Source of the DNA: Mycobacterium sp.
Lineage (GTDB): Bacteria > Actinomycetota > Actinomycetes > Mycobacteriales > Mycobacteriaceae
Assembly (NCBI RefSeq): GCF_002863225.1
Contig: NZ_PKEK01000009.1
Location: 62,001-126,000, forward strand
Reading direction: 5' to 3'
Length of the DNA stretch: 64,000 bases
The translations under genes and the position numbers were made by a program. Position 1 is the stretch's first letter. Each line of letters opens with the position of its first letter. The notes under the pieces were generated by a model. It was not told where the DNA came from, made no database searches, and worked only from the letters and a program-made list of their open reading frames with translations. Of the stretch, positions 1 to 8,839 are shown one piece after another.

Positions 1-726
1 GGGCAGCTGAATGCCGTATTCGGTTGCGAAATCACCCCTTCCAGCGACCCGGCGGCGGTCACCGCGCTGGCCGAGCTGAGCGACGTCAGCGGGTATTTCG
101 CGCTGGGCACCGGACCATTGGCCAGTGGCTGGCGGCCGGTCCGACAGCTCTACGACGACACCGCGCTGCTGGGCGAGGTGGTCGGCCGCGTCGCAGCCCG
201 AATGCGGGTCACCGAGCAGCGGGTCGCGGCGTCGACGTTTTTCCTGGGCTTCGCCGCGCGGCTGTGGTCGATCGGCCTGGGCGCGGTCGCGGGCTACCAG
301 CTACTCGTCGACCTGCCGCCTGACCGGCTGTTGTACCGGCAGAGCGAGGGCCAGATCGCGTTACACCTCGAGCGTCCGGCGACTCAGCAGCGCGACGACC
401 TGCACACCGCGCTGGCCGACCTGGTGCTCGACCGGCACCTCGAACCGCTGGCGGCCGCGCTGCGGCGACTCGGCCCGATCTCGCGGGGATTGTTCCACGG
501 CAACGCAGCCTCGGCGCTCCTCGGCGCCGCGCGGGTCTTCGATTCCGATCGCGCGACCACGTCGGGATGGCAACTGGCCCGCCGCATCTGCGACGAAAGG
601 TTGAGCGCAGCAGTCTCTTTTGCCGATAACGGCTACCGCCGCACCAGCTGCTGCTTGTATTACCGCACGCCCGGAGGCGGGCTGTGTGGCGACTGCGCCC
701 TCGATCGGGTGCCGGAAAGGTGTTGA
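1..726 (+). CDS. FhuF-like (2Fe-2S)-binding protein, 5' partial
   Basis: The reading frame is open from the first base, so the N-terminus lies outside the window; 241 residues are visible. The C-terminal end carries two adjacent cysteines followed by ten residues and a C-x2-C pair (SCCLYYRTPGGG then CGDC). This is the (2Fe-2S) signature of the FhuF/ferric-siderophore reductase C-terminal domain. Proteins with this domain usually act in the cytoplasm in reductive iron release, but the substrate cannot be told from sequence. The next gene starts one base after the TGA stop, so the two are probably co-transcribed. The family call rests on the cysteine motif; the remainder is alanine/arginine-rich and not diagnostic. 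Confidence 0.75.
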   Translation, partial: GQLNAVFGCEITPSSDPAAVTALAELSDVSGYFALGTGPLASGWRPVRQLYDDTALLGEVVGRVAARMRVTEQRVAASTFFLGFAARLWSIGLGAVAGYQLLVDLPPDRLLYRQSEGQIALHLERPATQQRDDLHTALADLVLDRHLEPLAAALRRLGPISRGLFHGNAASALLGAARVFDSDRATTSGWQLARRICDERLSAAVSFADNGYRRTSCCLYYRTPGGGLCGDCALDRVPERC

Positions 727-727
727 G

Positions 728-1285
728 TTGATCGACTTCAGTCCCGCGGTCCAGACCACCGAAGACAATGGCCGCGAGCAGGTCTGGCCGCTGCCCACCG
801 ACGAGGAGAATCTGCTCAGCCTGCTCACGTTGTGCTTCGAAGAGTATTGGGACGACATCTGGTTCGGCGTCCTGGTCGAGGGCGCCGCCTGGGAGGTCGC
901 TGCCCCCAACCCACCCAAGCGGATCTCGATGTACGACGGGTACGCGACGATCGACTTCGGCCGCTGGCACTTTCACCTGTGCATCGGCGAACACAAGGAC
1001 AGCGGTCCCGAGCTCGGCCGGATCCGTCGCTGCGCCCGCGCCGAGTTGTACCGCCGCATCGGCAGCGACGGGGCGCCCACCTCCTGGGGGGTGCGCCTGT
1101 TCAACGGCCGTGACGACCAGTTGATGACGTTGATGCTGCCCGGCCCGTTTTTGACCAACACCCAGCAGATGCGCGACGAGCCCGACTGGACGCAGCTAGA
1201 GCTGTGGGATCGCCTGCGGGCGAAGTTCCTGGGCTTGGAACCCGATCCACTTGACCGCTCCGGCAAGGGATTTCGGCACGGCTGA
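728..1285 (+). CDS. conserved hypothetical protein downstream of FhuF-like gene
   Basis: A 185-residue soluble protein of unknown function. I place the start at TTG 728, one base after the upstream stop, because a GGAAAGG ribosome-binding sequence lies seven bases before it; the open frame extends further upstream only through the preceding gene. It is rich in Trp and acidic residues and has no signal peptide or membrane segment. A histidine/cysteine stretch (HFHLCIGEHKDS) followed by RRCARAEL is the most distinctive part and could bind a metal or cofactor, but this is speculation. Tight coupling to the iron-sulfur protein suggests a shared role in iron metabolism. I do not recognise the family with certainty. 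Confidence 0.7.
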   Translation: MIDFSPAVQTTEDNGREQVWPLPTDEENLLSLLTLCFEEYWDDIWFGVLVEGAAWEVAAPNPPKRISMYDGYATIDFGRWHFHLCIGEHKDSGPELGRIRRCARAELYRRIGSDGAPTSWGVRLFNGRDDQLMTLMLPGPFLTNTQQMRDEPDWTQLELWDRLRAKFLGLEPDPLDRSGKGFRHG

Positions 1286-1290
1286 GAACG

Positions 1291-1983
1291 TCAGCAGCAG
1301 TCTTCGCCGCGCCAGGACTTGACGCCCTGCCAGATCGCCGTCGCGGCGATACCGAGACCGATCGCCGGGTCGAACCACCAGACGCCCGGCCAGATCGCCG
1401 CCACCGCCAGACCGACCAGGACGGCGGCGGCTTGGGCGCCGCACAGGTAGTTCTGGGTGCCCTCGCCCGCGGTGGCCGCCGAGCCCAGCCGCTCGGCCAG
1501 CGAATGCTTGGCCCGGCCCAGGATCGGCATCAGCACCAGCGAGGCAGCGGTCAACACGATGCCGACGACCGAGGTCTCGGCGTCGTGCCGCTCGAGGATG
1601 TGGTGGACGGACTCCGCGGCGATGTAGGGCGCGGTCAGCCAGAACGACCAGGCGACGCCGACTTGGGCGCGGCGCTCGGCGGTCGCCGAAGCCGTCCTCG
1701 ACCCGGAGAACCGCCAGGCCACCATCGCGCTGGCCAGCGCTTCGGGCAGGCTGCCCAGCGCCCAACCCGTCAACGCGATCGAGCCGACCGACAGGCCCTG
1801 CCACAGCCCGACCACGCCTTCGGTGAGCATCGCGACCATGCTCACCCAGGCCAGCCGGTAGGCCCATTGCGCGCCGCGCCGCCACCGGGAGTCGTGCGTC
1901 GGTCCGTGTCCGTGCCCGGTCTCGGCGCAGCAGGCGTCGACCACCAGGCCGGCCTGATCGCTCGTCGGACGGGATTCGGTCAC
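1291..1983 (-). CDS. cation-transporter-like integral membrane protein (Rv3271c-like)
   Basis: A 230-residue protein with about six hydrophobic segments, resembling a cation-diffusion-facilitator membrane domain without the long cytoplasmic C-terminal domain. It has a metal-ligand-rich N-terminus (DACCAETGHGHGPTHD) and ends in Asp-Cys-Cys. It corresponds by appearance to the M. tuberculosis membrane protein Rv3271c. Cysteines and histidines at both cytosolic ends suggest soft-metal binding (Zn, Cd or similar), but substrate and direction are inferred only. It is convergent with the gene ending at 1285, with five bases between stop codons. Confidence 0.75.
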   Translation of the reverse strand: MTESRPTSDQAGLVVDACCAETGHGHGPTHDSRWRRGAQWAYRLAWVSMVAMLTEGVVGLWQGLSVGSIALTGWALGSLPEALASAMVAWRFSGSRTASATAERRAQVGVAWSFWLTAPYIAAESVHHILERHDAETSVVGIVLTAASLVLMPILGRAKHSLAERLGSAATAGEGTQNYLCGAQAAAVLVGLAVAAIWPGVWWFDPAIGLGIAATAIWQGVKSWRGEDCC

Positions 1984-2030
1984 CCAGCGATGTTAGGTCA
2001 ACGCGCGCCGGGGGCGAACCAGCCTGGCCG

Positions 2031-2318
2031 TCAAGAAGGCGGTAAGGGTCGCTTCAGGGTGCAGACGATGCTCCACTCGAAGTAGAACTCGCCGCCCTTG
2101 TCATAGCCGGCGAAGTGGTGCGAAACCTGGACCCGCTGCACCGAGGAGTTCACCACCTCCCAGCCTTCGGACCCGTGGGCGTTGAGAGCGCGGTCGGCCT
2201 CGTCGATGACGACCTGCAGGGTCGCGTTCGTGACGCTGATGAATGTGGTCTCCCAGCGCGGCGCGGACCAGGTGCCGGCGGACAACCCCGACGGGGGCAC
2301 GGGTGAAGGAGCACTCAT
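2031..2318 (-). CDS. small conserved hypothetical protein, DUF4177-like
   Basis: A 95-residue cytoplasmic protein. The centre reads as a compact alpha/beta module with a GWEVVNS stretch and an FYFEWSIVCTLKR end; the GWE-V/L-V pattern followed by a basic C-terminus is typical of DUF4177-type small proteins. There is no signal peptide. It is transcribed on its own, 47 bases upstream of the membrane-protein gene on the same strand, so they may share a transcript. Function unknown. Confidence 0.6.
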   Translation of the reverse strand: MSAPSPVPPSGLSAGTWSAPRWETTFISVTNATLQVVIDEADRALNAHGSEGWEVVNSSVQRVQVSHHFAGYDKGGEFYFEWSIVCTLKRPLPPS

Positions 2319-2449
2319 AACGCGGTACCTTATGCGGCCCCGGTCCCGGAAGAGTGAATGGCAATTGGCCGCTGCGTTAAGTGATGTCGCTGAATTGCGG
2401 CCTCCCGTCGCAAGGTAACTCCCAGCATCGGCTGGCTACCCTGGCAGAC

Positions 2450-3355
2450 ATGGCACGTGCGGAGAACGACACCTGGGATCTGGCCACGAGCGTGGGCGCC
2501 ACCGCCACGATGGTCGCCGCGGGCAGGGGTAGAGCCACCCGGGCGGGGCTGATCGACGATCCGTTTGCCGAGCCGCTGGTTCGCGCGGTCGGCGTCGACT
2601 TCTTCACCCGCTGGGCGACTGGTGAGATCAGTGGCGACGAGGTCGACATCCCGGGCCACCCGTGGGGCATGCAGCCGATGACCGACCTGCTGGCGGTGCG
2701 TACCCGGCTGATCGACCAGTTCATCACCGACGCGACGACATCCGGCATCCGCCAGGTCGTCATCCTGGCTTCCGGCCTCGACGCCCGGGGCTACCGGTTG
2801 TCCTGGCCCGCGCAGACGGTGGTGTTCGAGATCGATCAGCAGCAGGTGACGGATTTCAAGACCGCGACGCTGGCCGCGGCCGGCGCCCAGCCGACGGTGG
2901 ATCTGCGCGCGGTGCCGATCGATCTGCGCGACGATTGGCCGGCGGCGCTGGCGCAGGCGGGGTTCGACGCCCAGCTGCCCACCGTATGGGTCGCCGAGGG
3001 CCTGTTGGCGTTCCTGCCGCCCGAGGCCCAGGATCGATTGCTGGACAACATCACCGAGCACAGCGCACCGGGCAGCCGACTGGTCGTCGAGATCTTTCTG
3101 AGTTCGCCGGAGTCGCTGGAAGTCATGCACGCGTCGTCGGAGAAGTGGTACCAGCACGGCCTCGACGCTCGCCTCGACGACCTCTGGTACAGCGGCGAAC
3201 GTCACGACGTGGCGCCCTACCTGGACGAACGCGGCTGGCAGACCACGAGGCACCGGTCCAGCCGGCTACTGGCCGATGCCGGACTGCCCGCGCCGCAGCG
3301 CAATGACGACCAGACCGAAAACTATTACTGCACAGCGCAACTCGTCGCCAGCTAA
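2450..3355 (+). CDS. SAM-dependent methyltransferase, TIGR00027 / leucine carboxyl methyltransferase-like
   Basis: A 301-residue class I methyltransferase of the mycobacterial TIGR00027 family (Pfam LCM). The N-terminal [16 protein letters not shown] and ATMVAAGRG motifs are family hallmarks. They fix the start at ATG 2450 although the open frame reaches 23 codons further upstream. The SAM-binding core follows ([15 protein letters not shown], then FEIDQQQV) with [11 protein letters not shown] later. Family members are numerous in mycobacteria and mostly of unknown substrate; some act on cell-envelope lipids. The last four bases overlap the stop region of the acetyltransferase on the opposite strand. 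Confidence 0.9.
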   Translation: MARAENDTWDLATSVGATATMVAAGRGRATRAGLIDDPFAEPLVRAVGVDFFTRWATGEISGDEVDIPGHPWGMQPMTDLLAVRTRLIDQFITDATTSGIRQVVILASGLDARGYRLSWPAQTVVFEIDQQQVTDFKTATLAAAGAQPTVDLRAVPIDLRDDWPAALAQAGFDAQLPTVWVAEGLLAFLPPEAQDRLLDNITEHSAPGSRLVVEIFLSSPESLEVMHASSEKWYQHGLDARLDDLWYSGERHDVAPYLDERGWQTTRHRSSRLLADAGLPAPQRNDDQTENYYCTAQLVAS

Positions 3356-3852
3356 CGCGCCAGCCGGCACTGCCAGAAGCCGACGTCGTGCCAGGCGTCG
3401 TGTTTGAACCCCGCCTCGTGAAGATGGCCGACGTGCTCGAAGCCGTGCCGCTCGTGCAATCGCACACTCGGATCGTTCGGCAACGCGATCACCGCGACAG
3501 CACTGTGAAATCCGTTGCGGCGCAGTTGGTCCAGTAACTCGGTGTAGAGCGCGTCGCCAACCCCGAGACGATGCGCCGACTCATCGATGTAGACGGTGAC
3601 TTCGGCGGTCCACTGGTAGGCCGCGCGTTCGTTCCATGGGCCCGCGTAGGCCGCTCCGATGACGCGGTCGTCGATCTCGGCCACCAGCCACGGGAACCGC
3701 CGGTGCAGTTTCTCCCATGTCGCGCGCACCTCGTCGAGGCTTTGCGGCTCGGTCCGGAAATTAAACACCGACCGCTCGATGTAGTGGTTGACGATCTCAC
3801 GGACGCGCACCAGATCGTCGGCGGTGGCGAGCCGGATCCGGGGCGAGCTCAC
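3352..3852 (-). CDS. GNAT family N-acetyltransferase, phosphinothricin acetyltransferase-like
   Basis: A 166-residue GNAT protein. It begins [20 protein letters not shown] and has an [13 protein letters not shown] motif and a [19 protein letters not shown] strand, matching the PAT/Bar-type subgroup that acetylates phosphinothricin, methionine sulfone or related amino-acid analogues. The acetyl-CoA loop region ([10 protein letters not shown]) is a weak match to the Q/RxxGxG/A motif. The start is GTG 3852, overlapping by four bases (GTGA) the end of the upstream hypothetical gene, which implies translational coupling. The natural substrate is unknown. Confidence 0.85.
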   Translation of the reverse strand: MSSPRIRLATADDLVRVREIVNHYIERSVFNFRTEPQSLDEVRATWEKLHRRFPWLVAEIDDRVIGAAYAGPWNERAAYQWTAEVTVYIDESAHRLGVGDALYTELLDQLRRNGFHSAVAVIALPNDPSVRLHERHGFEHVGHLHEAGFKHDAWHDVGFWQCRLAR

Positions 3853-4247
3853 GTCGCCGGCGACCGGTACCCGTCGATGTTCTTGTCCTCGATCGAGCGA
3901 GCCAGCAGTTCACCCTTTGCCGTCAGCGCCAACCACACCGAGTACATCCACTTCTCGGGATCGTCGTAGCGCTTGATGTAGGCGTGCGAGATCTTGTGCA
4001 GCGAATGCTCGAGCGAATGATGCCAGGCGGCAAACCGTCTCGACTTGCCCGTGGGCTCGCCGAGGCGGAACAGCCCCTCGCCGACCCATTCGCGGATCGC
4101 GTCCAGGGCCTCGGCCTGCACGTCGTGCGGCGAGGCGGACGAATGGTGATGCTTGACAAGCCAATCGACCGCGTTGAGATCGACCGGGCCGCTGAGCGCG
4201 TCCAGCAACAGCTGATTGCGCACGGCCTCGCGCGGATTGCCCGTCAT
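3849..4247 (-). CDS. conserved hypothetical protein
   Basis: A 132-residue soluble protein, start taken at ATG 4247 (MTGNPREAVRNQ); the longer open frame upstream runs antisense through the cobalamin riboswitch and is not credible as protein. The sequence is helical, with an HHHSSASPHDVQAEAL segment and an AAWHHSLEHSLHKISHAYIKRYDD stretch rich in His. It overlaps the acetyltransferase gene by four bases, so the two form an operon read leftward, divergent from the riboswitch/PPE unit. I do not recognise a family. Confidence 0.65.
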   Translation of the reverse strand: MTGNPREAVRNQLLLDALSGPVDLNAVDWLVKHHHSSASPHDVQAEALDAIREWVGEGLFRLGEPTGKSRRFAAWHHSLEHSLHKISHAYIKRYDDPEKWMYSVWLALTAKGELLARSIEDKNIDGYRSPAT

Positions 4248-4321
4248 GCGGTCACCGTACAGTTCGGATTCGCTCCCCGGGAACCGATGTGAATGACGCG
4301 CCGACGGTTCGAAAGCGACGT

Positions 4322-4500
4322 TTGACCTGGTGTGGCAAAATTCTTCCGTTAGGCGATGACGACAGAGGAAGCCGGTGCGAATCCGGCGCGGTCCCGCCAC
4401 TGTCATCGGGGAGCGACCCTCACCAGCCACGGCCACGGTCGGAAGGCGAGGCAAGCAGCGATCCGAGAGCCAGGAGACTCACGTCATCGCGTCCTGCAAC
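4322..4500 (+). promoter_or_regulatory. cobalamin (B12) riboswitch upstream of PPE2-like gene
   Basis: The region holds the conserved core of an adenosylcobalamin riboswitch on the + strand: GAGGAAGCCGGTGCGAATCC at about 4365-4384, then the B12-box sequence CGGTCCCGCCACTGT at 4389-4403. The 3' conserved block GAGCCAGGAGACT lies at about 4466-4478. Outer limits are approximate. Downstream, an internal GGGG...CCCC pairing near 4503-4519 could form part of the expression platform before the GTG start at 4579. In M. tuberculosis PPE2 is likewise preceded by a B12 riboswitch, and such elements normally shut off expression when the coenzyme is abundant. Confidence 0.9.
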
Positions 4501-4578
4501 ACGGGGCGGTCGACCCCGGGAGCGAGAGTCCCTCATGGCGCTGCGTGCGTTGTCGTTTCAAGTTTCCGACGGCCGGCC

Positions 4579-6276
4579 GTGACCGCGCCGATCTGGATCG
4601 CCTCACCCCCGGAAGTGCATTCGACGCTGCTGAGCAGCGGCCCGGGGCCGGGATCGCTGCTGGCGGCCGCGTCGGCCTGGACCGGCCTGAGCACTGAATA
4701 CTCCGAGGCCGCGGACGAATTGACCGCGGCGCTGGGTGCGGCGCAGGCCGGATGGGAAGGCCCGAGTGCGGAAAGCTACGCGGCCGCGCATGCGCCATAT
4801 CTGGAGTGGCTGCTGCAACAGAGCGCGAACAGCGCCGCGATGGCCGCCGAGCAGGAGACCGCGGCCGCGGCCTACACCGCGGCGCTGGCCGCCATGCCCA
4901 CCCTCGGTGAACTGGCGGCCAATCACGCCACCCACGCGGTGCTGACGGCGACGAATTTCTTTGGCATCAACACCATCCCGATCGCGCTCACCGAGGCCGA
5001 CTACGCCCGGATGTGGGTGCAGGCCGCCACCGTGATGGGCACGTACGAGGGCGTTGCGGGAGCGAGTGTCGCCGCCGCACCGCCGGCACAGCCGGCGCCG
5101 ACGATCGTCAAGGCCGCGGCGGCCACCGACCCGACGGCGCCGCCCGCCTGGTTCGAGCAACTGCAGAGCTATCTGGAAGGCCTGTTCCCACAGCCGCCCT
5201 ACCCGAACACCGGCGACTTCCCGCTCTATCAGCAGCTTTTGGACTTCTTCAATCAGATCGGCTACACCGGCGTCAACGACCCGATCGGGGCGTGGTTACA
5301 GGGTCTGGACCCGTCGTGGTTGCCGCCGATCGGGGTGCCCGGGTCGTGGCTGGCCTACACCGGAAACCCGCTGAGTTACCTCAACCCGTTCAGCCTCGCC
5401 TATGTGCTGTCGGTGCCGCTCGACCCCGGGTCCTACATCGCCTTCACCGGCATGGTCATCGTCGACGACCTGCTGGCCATCGTCTACACCGCCGCGGTCA
5501 ACCCGCAGGCCCTGATCCTGGTGGTTCCGCTGGCCCTGGTGGAGATCGTCGGGTCCACCATCGGCAACACCATCCAGGTGCTGCATTACATCCTGGAGCC
5601 GCTGCTCTTGACGCTGCCCGCCCTGCTGCCGCTGGCGACGGCGTCGCTGCTGCCGTTGGCCGCCGCACCGCTGGGCGCGGCCGGTCTGGCGGGCCTGGCG
5701 GGCCTGGCCGGGCTGGCGCCGGCCACGGTCGTGCCGGCGCTGACCCCGGCGGTCGCGCTGGCTCCCCCTCCGCCGCCGACCCCGGCACCCGCCCCGCTGA
5801 CGCCGACGCCGGCACCGGTGACGCTGGCCCATGCCCCGGCGGCACCCGCGCCTCCTCCCCCGCCGCCCACCCCGGCGGGACCGCCGGTGGCGGTGACGAT
5901 GCCGGGATACATGTACATGGTCGGCGACCTGGGTCTGGGTGCCCAGCGCGCGGCCGGGGCCACCAAACGCGGCCGAAACGCGGCGGCCGACGTCGCCGAA
6001 ATTCCTTTGGCGGCAACGGCCGTCGACGAGCCGCAGCCGGTGCGGCGGCGACGCCGCGCACAGGCCACCATGATCGGGCGTGGCTACGAATACATGGACT
6101 TGGAGCCCGACGTGACGGCCTCGGATCTCGACGGCGGTCGTCTCGGGTTCGCCGGTAGCGCGGCGCGTGCGGGCAGTGCCGAACCGGCCGGGCTGGCCAC
6201 GTTGACCCGCGACCAGTTCGGCGCCGACTCGACCGTCCCGATGCTGCCGGGCACCTGGGACCCCGAGCTGGACTGA
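4579..6276 (+). CDS. PPE family protein, PPE2-like, under cobalamin riboswitch
   Basis: A 565-residue PPE protein. The start is GTG 4579, giving [15 protein letters not shown]; the open frame further upstream is riboswitch RNA. Residues 1-180 form the helical PPE domain (SPPE motif, WEGP near residue 55, [13 protein letters not shown]). A central hydrophobic region, a proline-rich linker and a charged tail follow. The tail has a five-arginine cluster ([10 protein letters not shown], about residues 487-495), then [17 protein letters not shown] and a final [11 protein letters not shown]. All of these match my memory of M. tuberculosis PPE2, whose arginine cluster was reported as a nuclear localisation signal. 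No PE or cob gene is adjacent. The start lacks an obvious Shine-Dalgarno sequence. Confidence 0.88.
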   Translation: MTAPIWIASPPEVHSTLLSSGPGPGSLLAAASAWTGLSTEYSEAADELTAALGAAQAGWEGPSAESYAAAHAPYLEWLLQQSANSAAMAAEQETAAAAYTAALAAMPTLGELAANHATHAVLTATNFFGINTIPIALTEADYARMWVQAATVMGTYEGVAGASVAAAPPAQPAPTIVKAAAATDPTAPPAWFEQLQSYLEGLFPQPPYPNTGDFPLYQQLLDFFNQIGYTGVNDPIGAWLQGLDPSWLPPIGVPGSWLAYTGNPLSYLNPFSLAYVLSVPLDPGSYIAFTGMVIVDDLLAIVYTAAVNPQALILVVPLALVEIVGSTIGNTIQVLHYILEPLLLTLPALLPLATASLLPLAAAPLGAAGLAGLAGLAGLAPATVVPALTPAVALAPPPPPTPAPAPLTPTPAPVTLAHAPAAPAPPPPPPTPAGPPVAVTMPGYMYMVGDLGLGAQRAAGATKRGRNAAADVAEIPLAATAVDEPQPVRRRRRAQATMIGRGYEYMDLEPDVTASDLDGGRLGFAGSAARAGSAEPAGLATLTRDQFGADSTVPMLPGTWDPELD

Positions 6277-6311
6277 GACCGAATCGCGTCCGGTCGCTGT
6301 AGCGTGCCCTC

Positions 6312-7091
6312 ATGGTGGATTTTGCGCTGCGCTCGTGCGGACTGCGCGGACACGCGACATTTGCTCCTGATGAGCAGAATCTTCGCGAGCGTCTGACGGT
6401 CCAGACCCCCGCCGGTGAGGCTTGGCGCTGCCTGCGCTGCGAGACATTCGTGGTCGGCCCGCCGCGCACCCGTGGCCCGGCGAACACCGCGCCGGAGATT
6501 CCGCGCGGCCGGTTCCTGCGGGACCGCACCCTGATGCGCCTGCTCGCTGTCGAGCGGGCGTTCCGTGGCGTCATGTTCCTTCTCGTTGCGGGCGGGGTGC
6601 TCAAGTTCAGCGGCTCACGCGAACGACTCCAGCACGCGTTGGATCGCGAGATTCCGTTGCTGAAGCCGCTGGCCAACCAGATCGGCTGGGACCCGGAGCA
6701 TTCCAAGCTGGTCCACCAGATCGGGAACGCCTTCGCGCTGTCGTCCTCGACGCTGCAGTGGATCGCGATCGGCCTGGCCGGCTACGCGTTGATCGAGCTC
6801 ATCGAGGCGGTCGGGCTGTGGCTGATGCATCGCTGGGGCGAGTACTTCGCGGTGATCGCGACCAGCGTGTTCCTGCCGCTGGAGATCTACGAGTTGACCG
6901 AAAAGATCACCGCGCTGCGGGCTTTCGCGTTGGTCGTCAACATCGTCGCGGTGGTGTGGCTGCTGTGGAGCAAACGGCTGTTCGGCCTGAACGGCGGCGG
7001 CAAGGCGTACCGGGAAGATCACGAGGCGGAGAGTCTGCTCAGCGTCGAGAGCACGGCGGCGAGCAAAACCGCCGCCGGTGCACCGGCCTAG
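6312..7091 (+). CDS. DUF2127 family membrane protein
   Basis: A 259-residue protein with a cytosolic N-terminus containing two CxxC-like cysteines (WRCLRCETFVVG), then about four membrane segments between residues 75 and 225. The arrangement RAFRGVMFLLVAGGVLKF, then LAGYALIELIEAVGLWL, GEYFAVIATSVFLPLEIYEL and a final hydrophobic helix is typical of DUF2127. Function unknown. It starts 35 bases after the PPE2-like stop and could be co-transcribed with it, which would place it under the same riboswitch. It converges with fadE25, ten bases separating the stops. Confidence 0.8.
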   Translation: MVDFALRSCGLRGHATFAPDEQNLRERLTVQTPAGEAWRCLRCETFVVGPPRTRGPANTAPEIPRGRFLRDRTLMRLLAVERAFRGVMFLLVAGGVLKFSGSRERLQHALDREIPLLKPLANQIGWDPEHSKLVHQIGNAFALSSSTLQWIAIGLAGYALIELIEAVGLWLMHRWGEYFAVIATSVFLPLEIYELTEKITALRAFALVVNIVAVVWLLWSKRLFGLNGGGKAYREDHEAESLLSVESTAASKTAAGAPA

Positions 7092-7101
7092 CCGTCGGGC
7101 G

Positions 7102-8271
7102 TCAGCGCAGCAGTGCGCGCGACATCACCACACGCTGAATCTGGTTGGTGCCCTCGTAGATCTGGGTGATCTTGGCGTCGCGCATGAACCGCTCGACCGG
7201 GAAGTCGATGGTGTAGCCCGCGCCACCGAAGAGCTGCACGGCGTCGGTGGTGACTTCCATTGCCACGTCGGAGGCGAAGCACTTCGACGCCGCCGAGATG
7301 AAGCCCAGGTTCGACTCGCCGCGCTCGGCGCGGGCGGCTGCGCTGTAGACCATCAGCCGGGCCGCTTCGACCTTCATCGCCATGTCGGCAAGCATGAACT
7401 GCACACCCTGGAAGTCGCTGATCGACTTGCCGAATTGCTTGCGCTCCTTGGTGTATTCGATCGCGGCGTCGACCGCGCCCTGCGCGATACCCACCGCCTG
7501 CGCACCGATCGTGGGACGGGTGTGGTCCAGGGTCGCCAGCGCGGTTTTGAAGCCGGTGCCCGGCTCGCCGATCATCCGGTCGCCGGGAATGCGACAGTTC
7601 TCGAAGTACAGCTCGGTGGTCGGCGAACCCTTGATGCCGAGCTTCTTCTCCTTCGGGCCGACGGTGAAACCGTCGTCGTCGATGTGCACGATGAACGACG
7701 AGATGCCGTTGGCGCCCTTGTCGGGATCGGTCACGGCCATCACGGTGTACCAGGATGACTTGCCGCCGTTGGTGATCCACGCCTTGGCGCCGTTGAGGAT
7801 CCAGTCGTCGCCGTCGGCCTTCGCGCGGGTCTTCATCGACGCGGCATCGCTGCCGGCCTCGCGCTCACTCAGCGCGTAGGACGCCATCAGGCCGTCGTTG
7901 GCCAGCGTCGGCAGCACCTGCTTCTTCAGTTCGTCGGAGCCGCGCAGGATCAGGCCCATGGTGCCGAGCTTGTTGACCGCGGGGATCAGCGACGCGGACG
8001 CGTCGACCCGCGCCACTTCCTCGATCACGATGCAGGCGGCCACGGAGTCGGCGCCCTGACCGTCGTATTCCTCGGGAACGTGGACGGCGTTGAAGCCCGA
8101 CGCGTTCAGCGCCTTCAGCGCCTCCTCGGGGAAGCGCGACTGCTCGTCGACCTCCGCGGCGTAGGGGGCGATCTCTTTCTCCGCCAGCGCGCGGATCGCC
8201 GCTCGCAACTCGTTGTGCTCGTCCGGCAACTGGAACAGATCGAACGACGAATCTCCGGCCCACTGAGCCAT
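7102..8271 (-). CDS. fadE25: acyl-CoA dehydrogenase FadE25
   Basis: A 389-residue flavoprotein matching the full length of the acyl-CoA dehydrogenase family. The FAD/substrate motifs YALSEREAGSDAASMKTRA and WITNGG lie mid-protein. A C-terminal QIYEGTNQIQRVVMSRALL carries the usual position of the catalytic glutamate (YEGT). It catalyses alpha,beta-dehydrogenation of an acyl-CoA thioester in the cytoplasm. The order fadE25-purE-purK-(GtrA-like) is the same as M. tuberculosis Rv3274c-Rv3277. The precise acyl substrate is not determined by sequence. Confidence 0.95.
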   Translation of the reverse strand: MAQWAGDSSFDLFQLPDEHNELRAAIRALAEKEIAPYAAEVDEQSRFPEEALKALNASGFNAVHVPEEYDGQGADSVAACIVIEEVARVDASASLIPAVNKLGTMGLILRGSDELKKQVLPTLANDGLMASYALSEREAGSDAASMKTRAKADGDDWILNGAKAWITNGGKSSWYTVMAVTDPDKGANGISSFIVHIDDDGFTVGPKEKKLGIKGSPTTELYFENCRIPGDRMIGEPGTGFKTALATLDHTRPTIGAQAVGIAQGAVDAAIEYTKERKQFGKSISDFQGVQFMLADMAMKVEAARLMVYSAAARAERGESNLGFISAASKCFASDVAMEVTTDAVQLFGGAGYTIDFPVERFMRDAKITQIYEGTNQIQRVVMSRALLR

Positions 8272-8307
8272 TTCCGGCCTCCCTCTTTGCTGTCCCGACC
8301 GCGGGTG

Positions 8308-8823
8308 CTACTCGCCAGTAACTTTACCTTGACGCTGCTGGAGAGCCGAATCCTTGGCCAGCACCGACTCCGCCAACTCCTCCTGAAATGCCACGATGCG
8401 ACTGCGCAAGGCGGGTTCCGAGGCAGCCAGGATGCGCACCGCGAGCAGGCCGGCGTTGCGGGCGCCGCCGATCGACACCGTCGCGACCGGCACCCCGGCC
8501 GGCATCTGCACGATCGACAGCAGTGAATCCAGACCGTCCAGCTTGGCCAGCGGCACCGGAACGCCGATCACCGGCAGCGGCGTCGCCGCGGCCACCATTC
8601 CGGGCAGGTGGGCCGCACCCCCGGCCCCGGCGATGATCACCTCGATGCCACGATCGGCGGCCTGCTGGGCGTAGTCCAGCATCCGCTGCGGGGTGCGGTG
8701 CGCGGAGTACACCCCGACCTCGTGGGCGATGTCGAACTCGGCCAGCGCTGCGGCGGCGTCGGACATCACCGACCAGTCGCTGTCACTGCCCATGATCACG
8801 CCAACCCTGACGCGCTCGGTCAT
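8308..8823 (-). CDS. purE: N5-carboxyaminoimidazole ribonucleotide mutase PurE
   Basis: A 171-residue class I PurE, converting N5-CAIR to CAIR in de novo purine synthesis. The start ATG 8823 gives [17 protein letters not shown], with the family's GSDSDW substrate-binding motif. A GAGGAGGAG Shine-Dalgarno run ten bases upstream supports this start over longer in-frame options. SAHRTP and [12 protein letters not shown] motifs follow as expected. It lies 16 bases downstream of purK in the same operon, which supplies its substrate. Confidence 0.96.
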   Translation of the reverse strand: MTERVRVGVIMGSDSDWSVMSDAAAALAEFDIAHEVGVYSAHRTPQRMLDYAQQAADRGIEVIIAGAGGAAHLPGMVAAATPLPVIGVPVPLAKLDGLDSLLSIVQMPAGVPVATVSIGGARNAGLLAVRILAASEPALRSRIVAFQEELAESVLAKDSALQQRQGKVTGE

Positions 8824-8839
8824 CTGGCGCCGCTCCTCC

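Noticed and set aside
4248..4454. N-terminal extension of the 132-residue hypothetical protein on the minus strand
   Set aside because: It would be antisense to the riboswitch core and is low in protein-like composition; ATG 4247 is sufficient.
4375..4578. N-terminal extension of the PPE2-like protein
   Set aside because: This stretch is the conserved riboswitch RNA; the PPE domain begins at GTG 4579.
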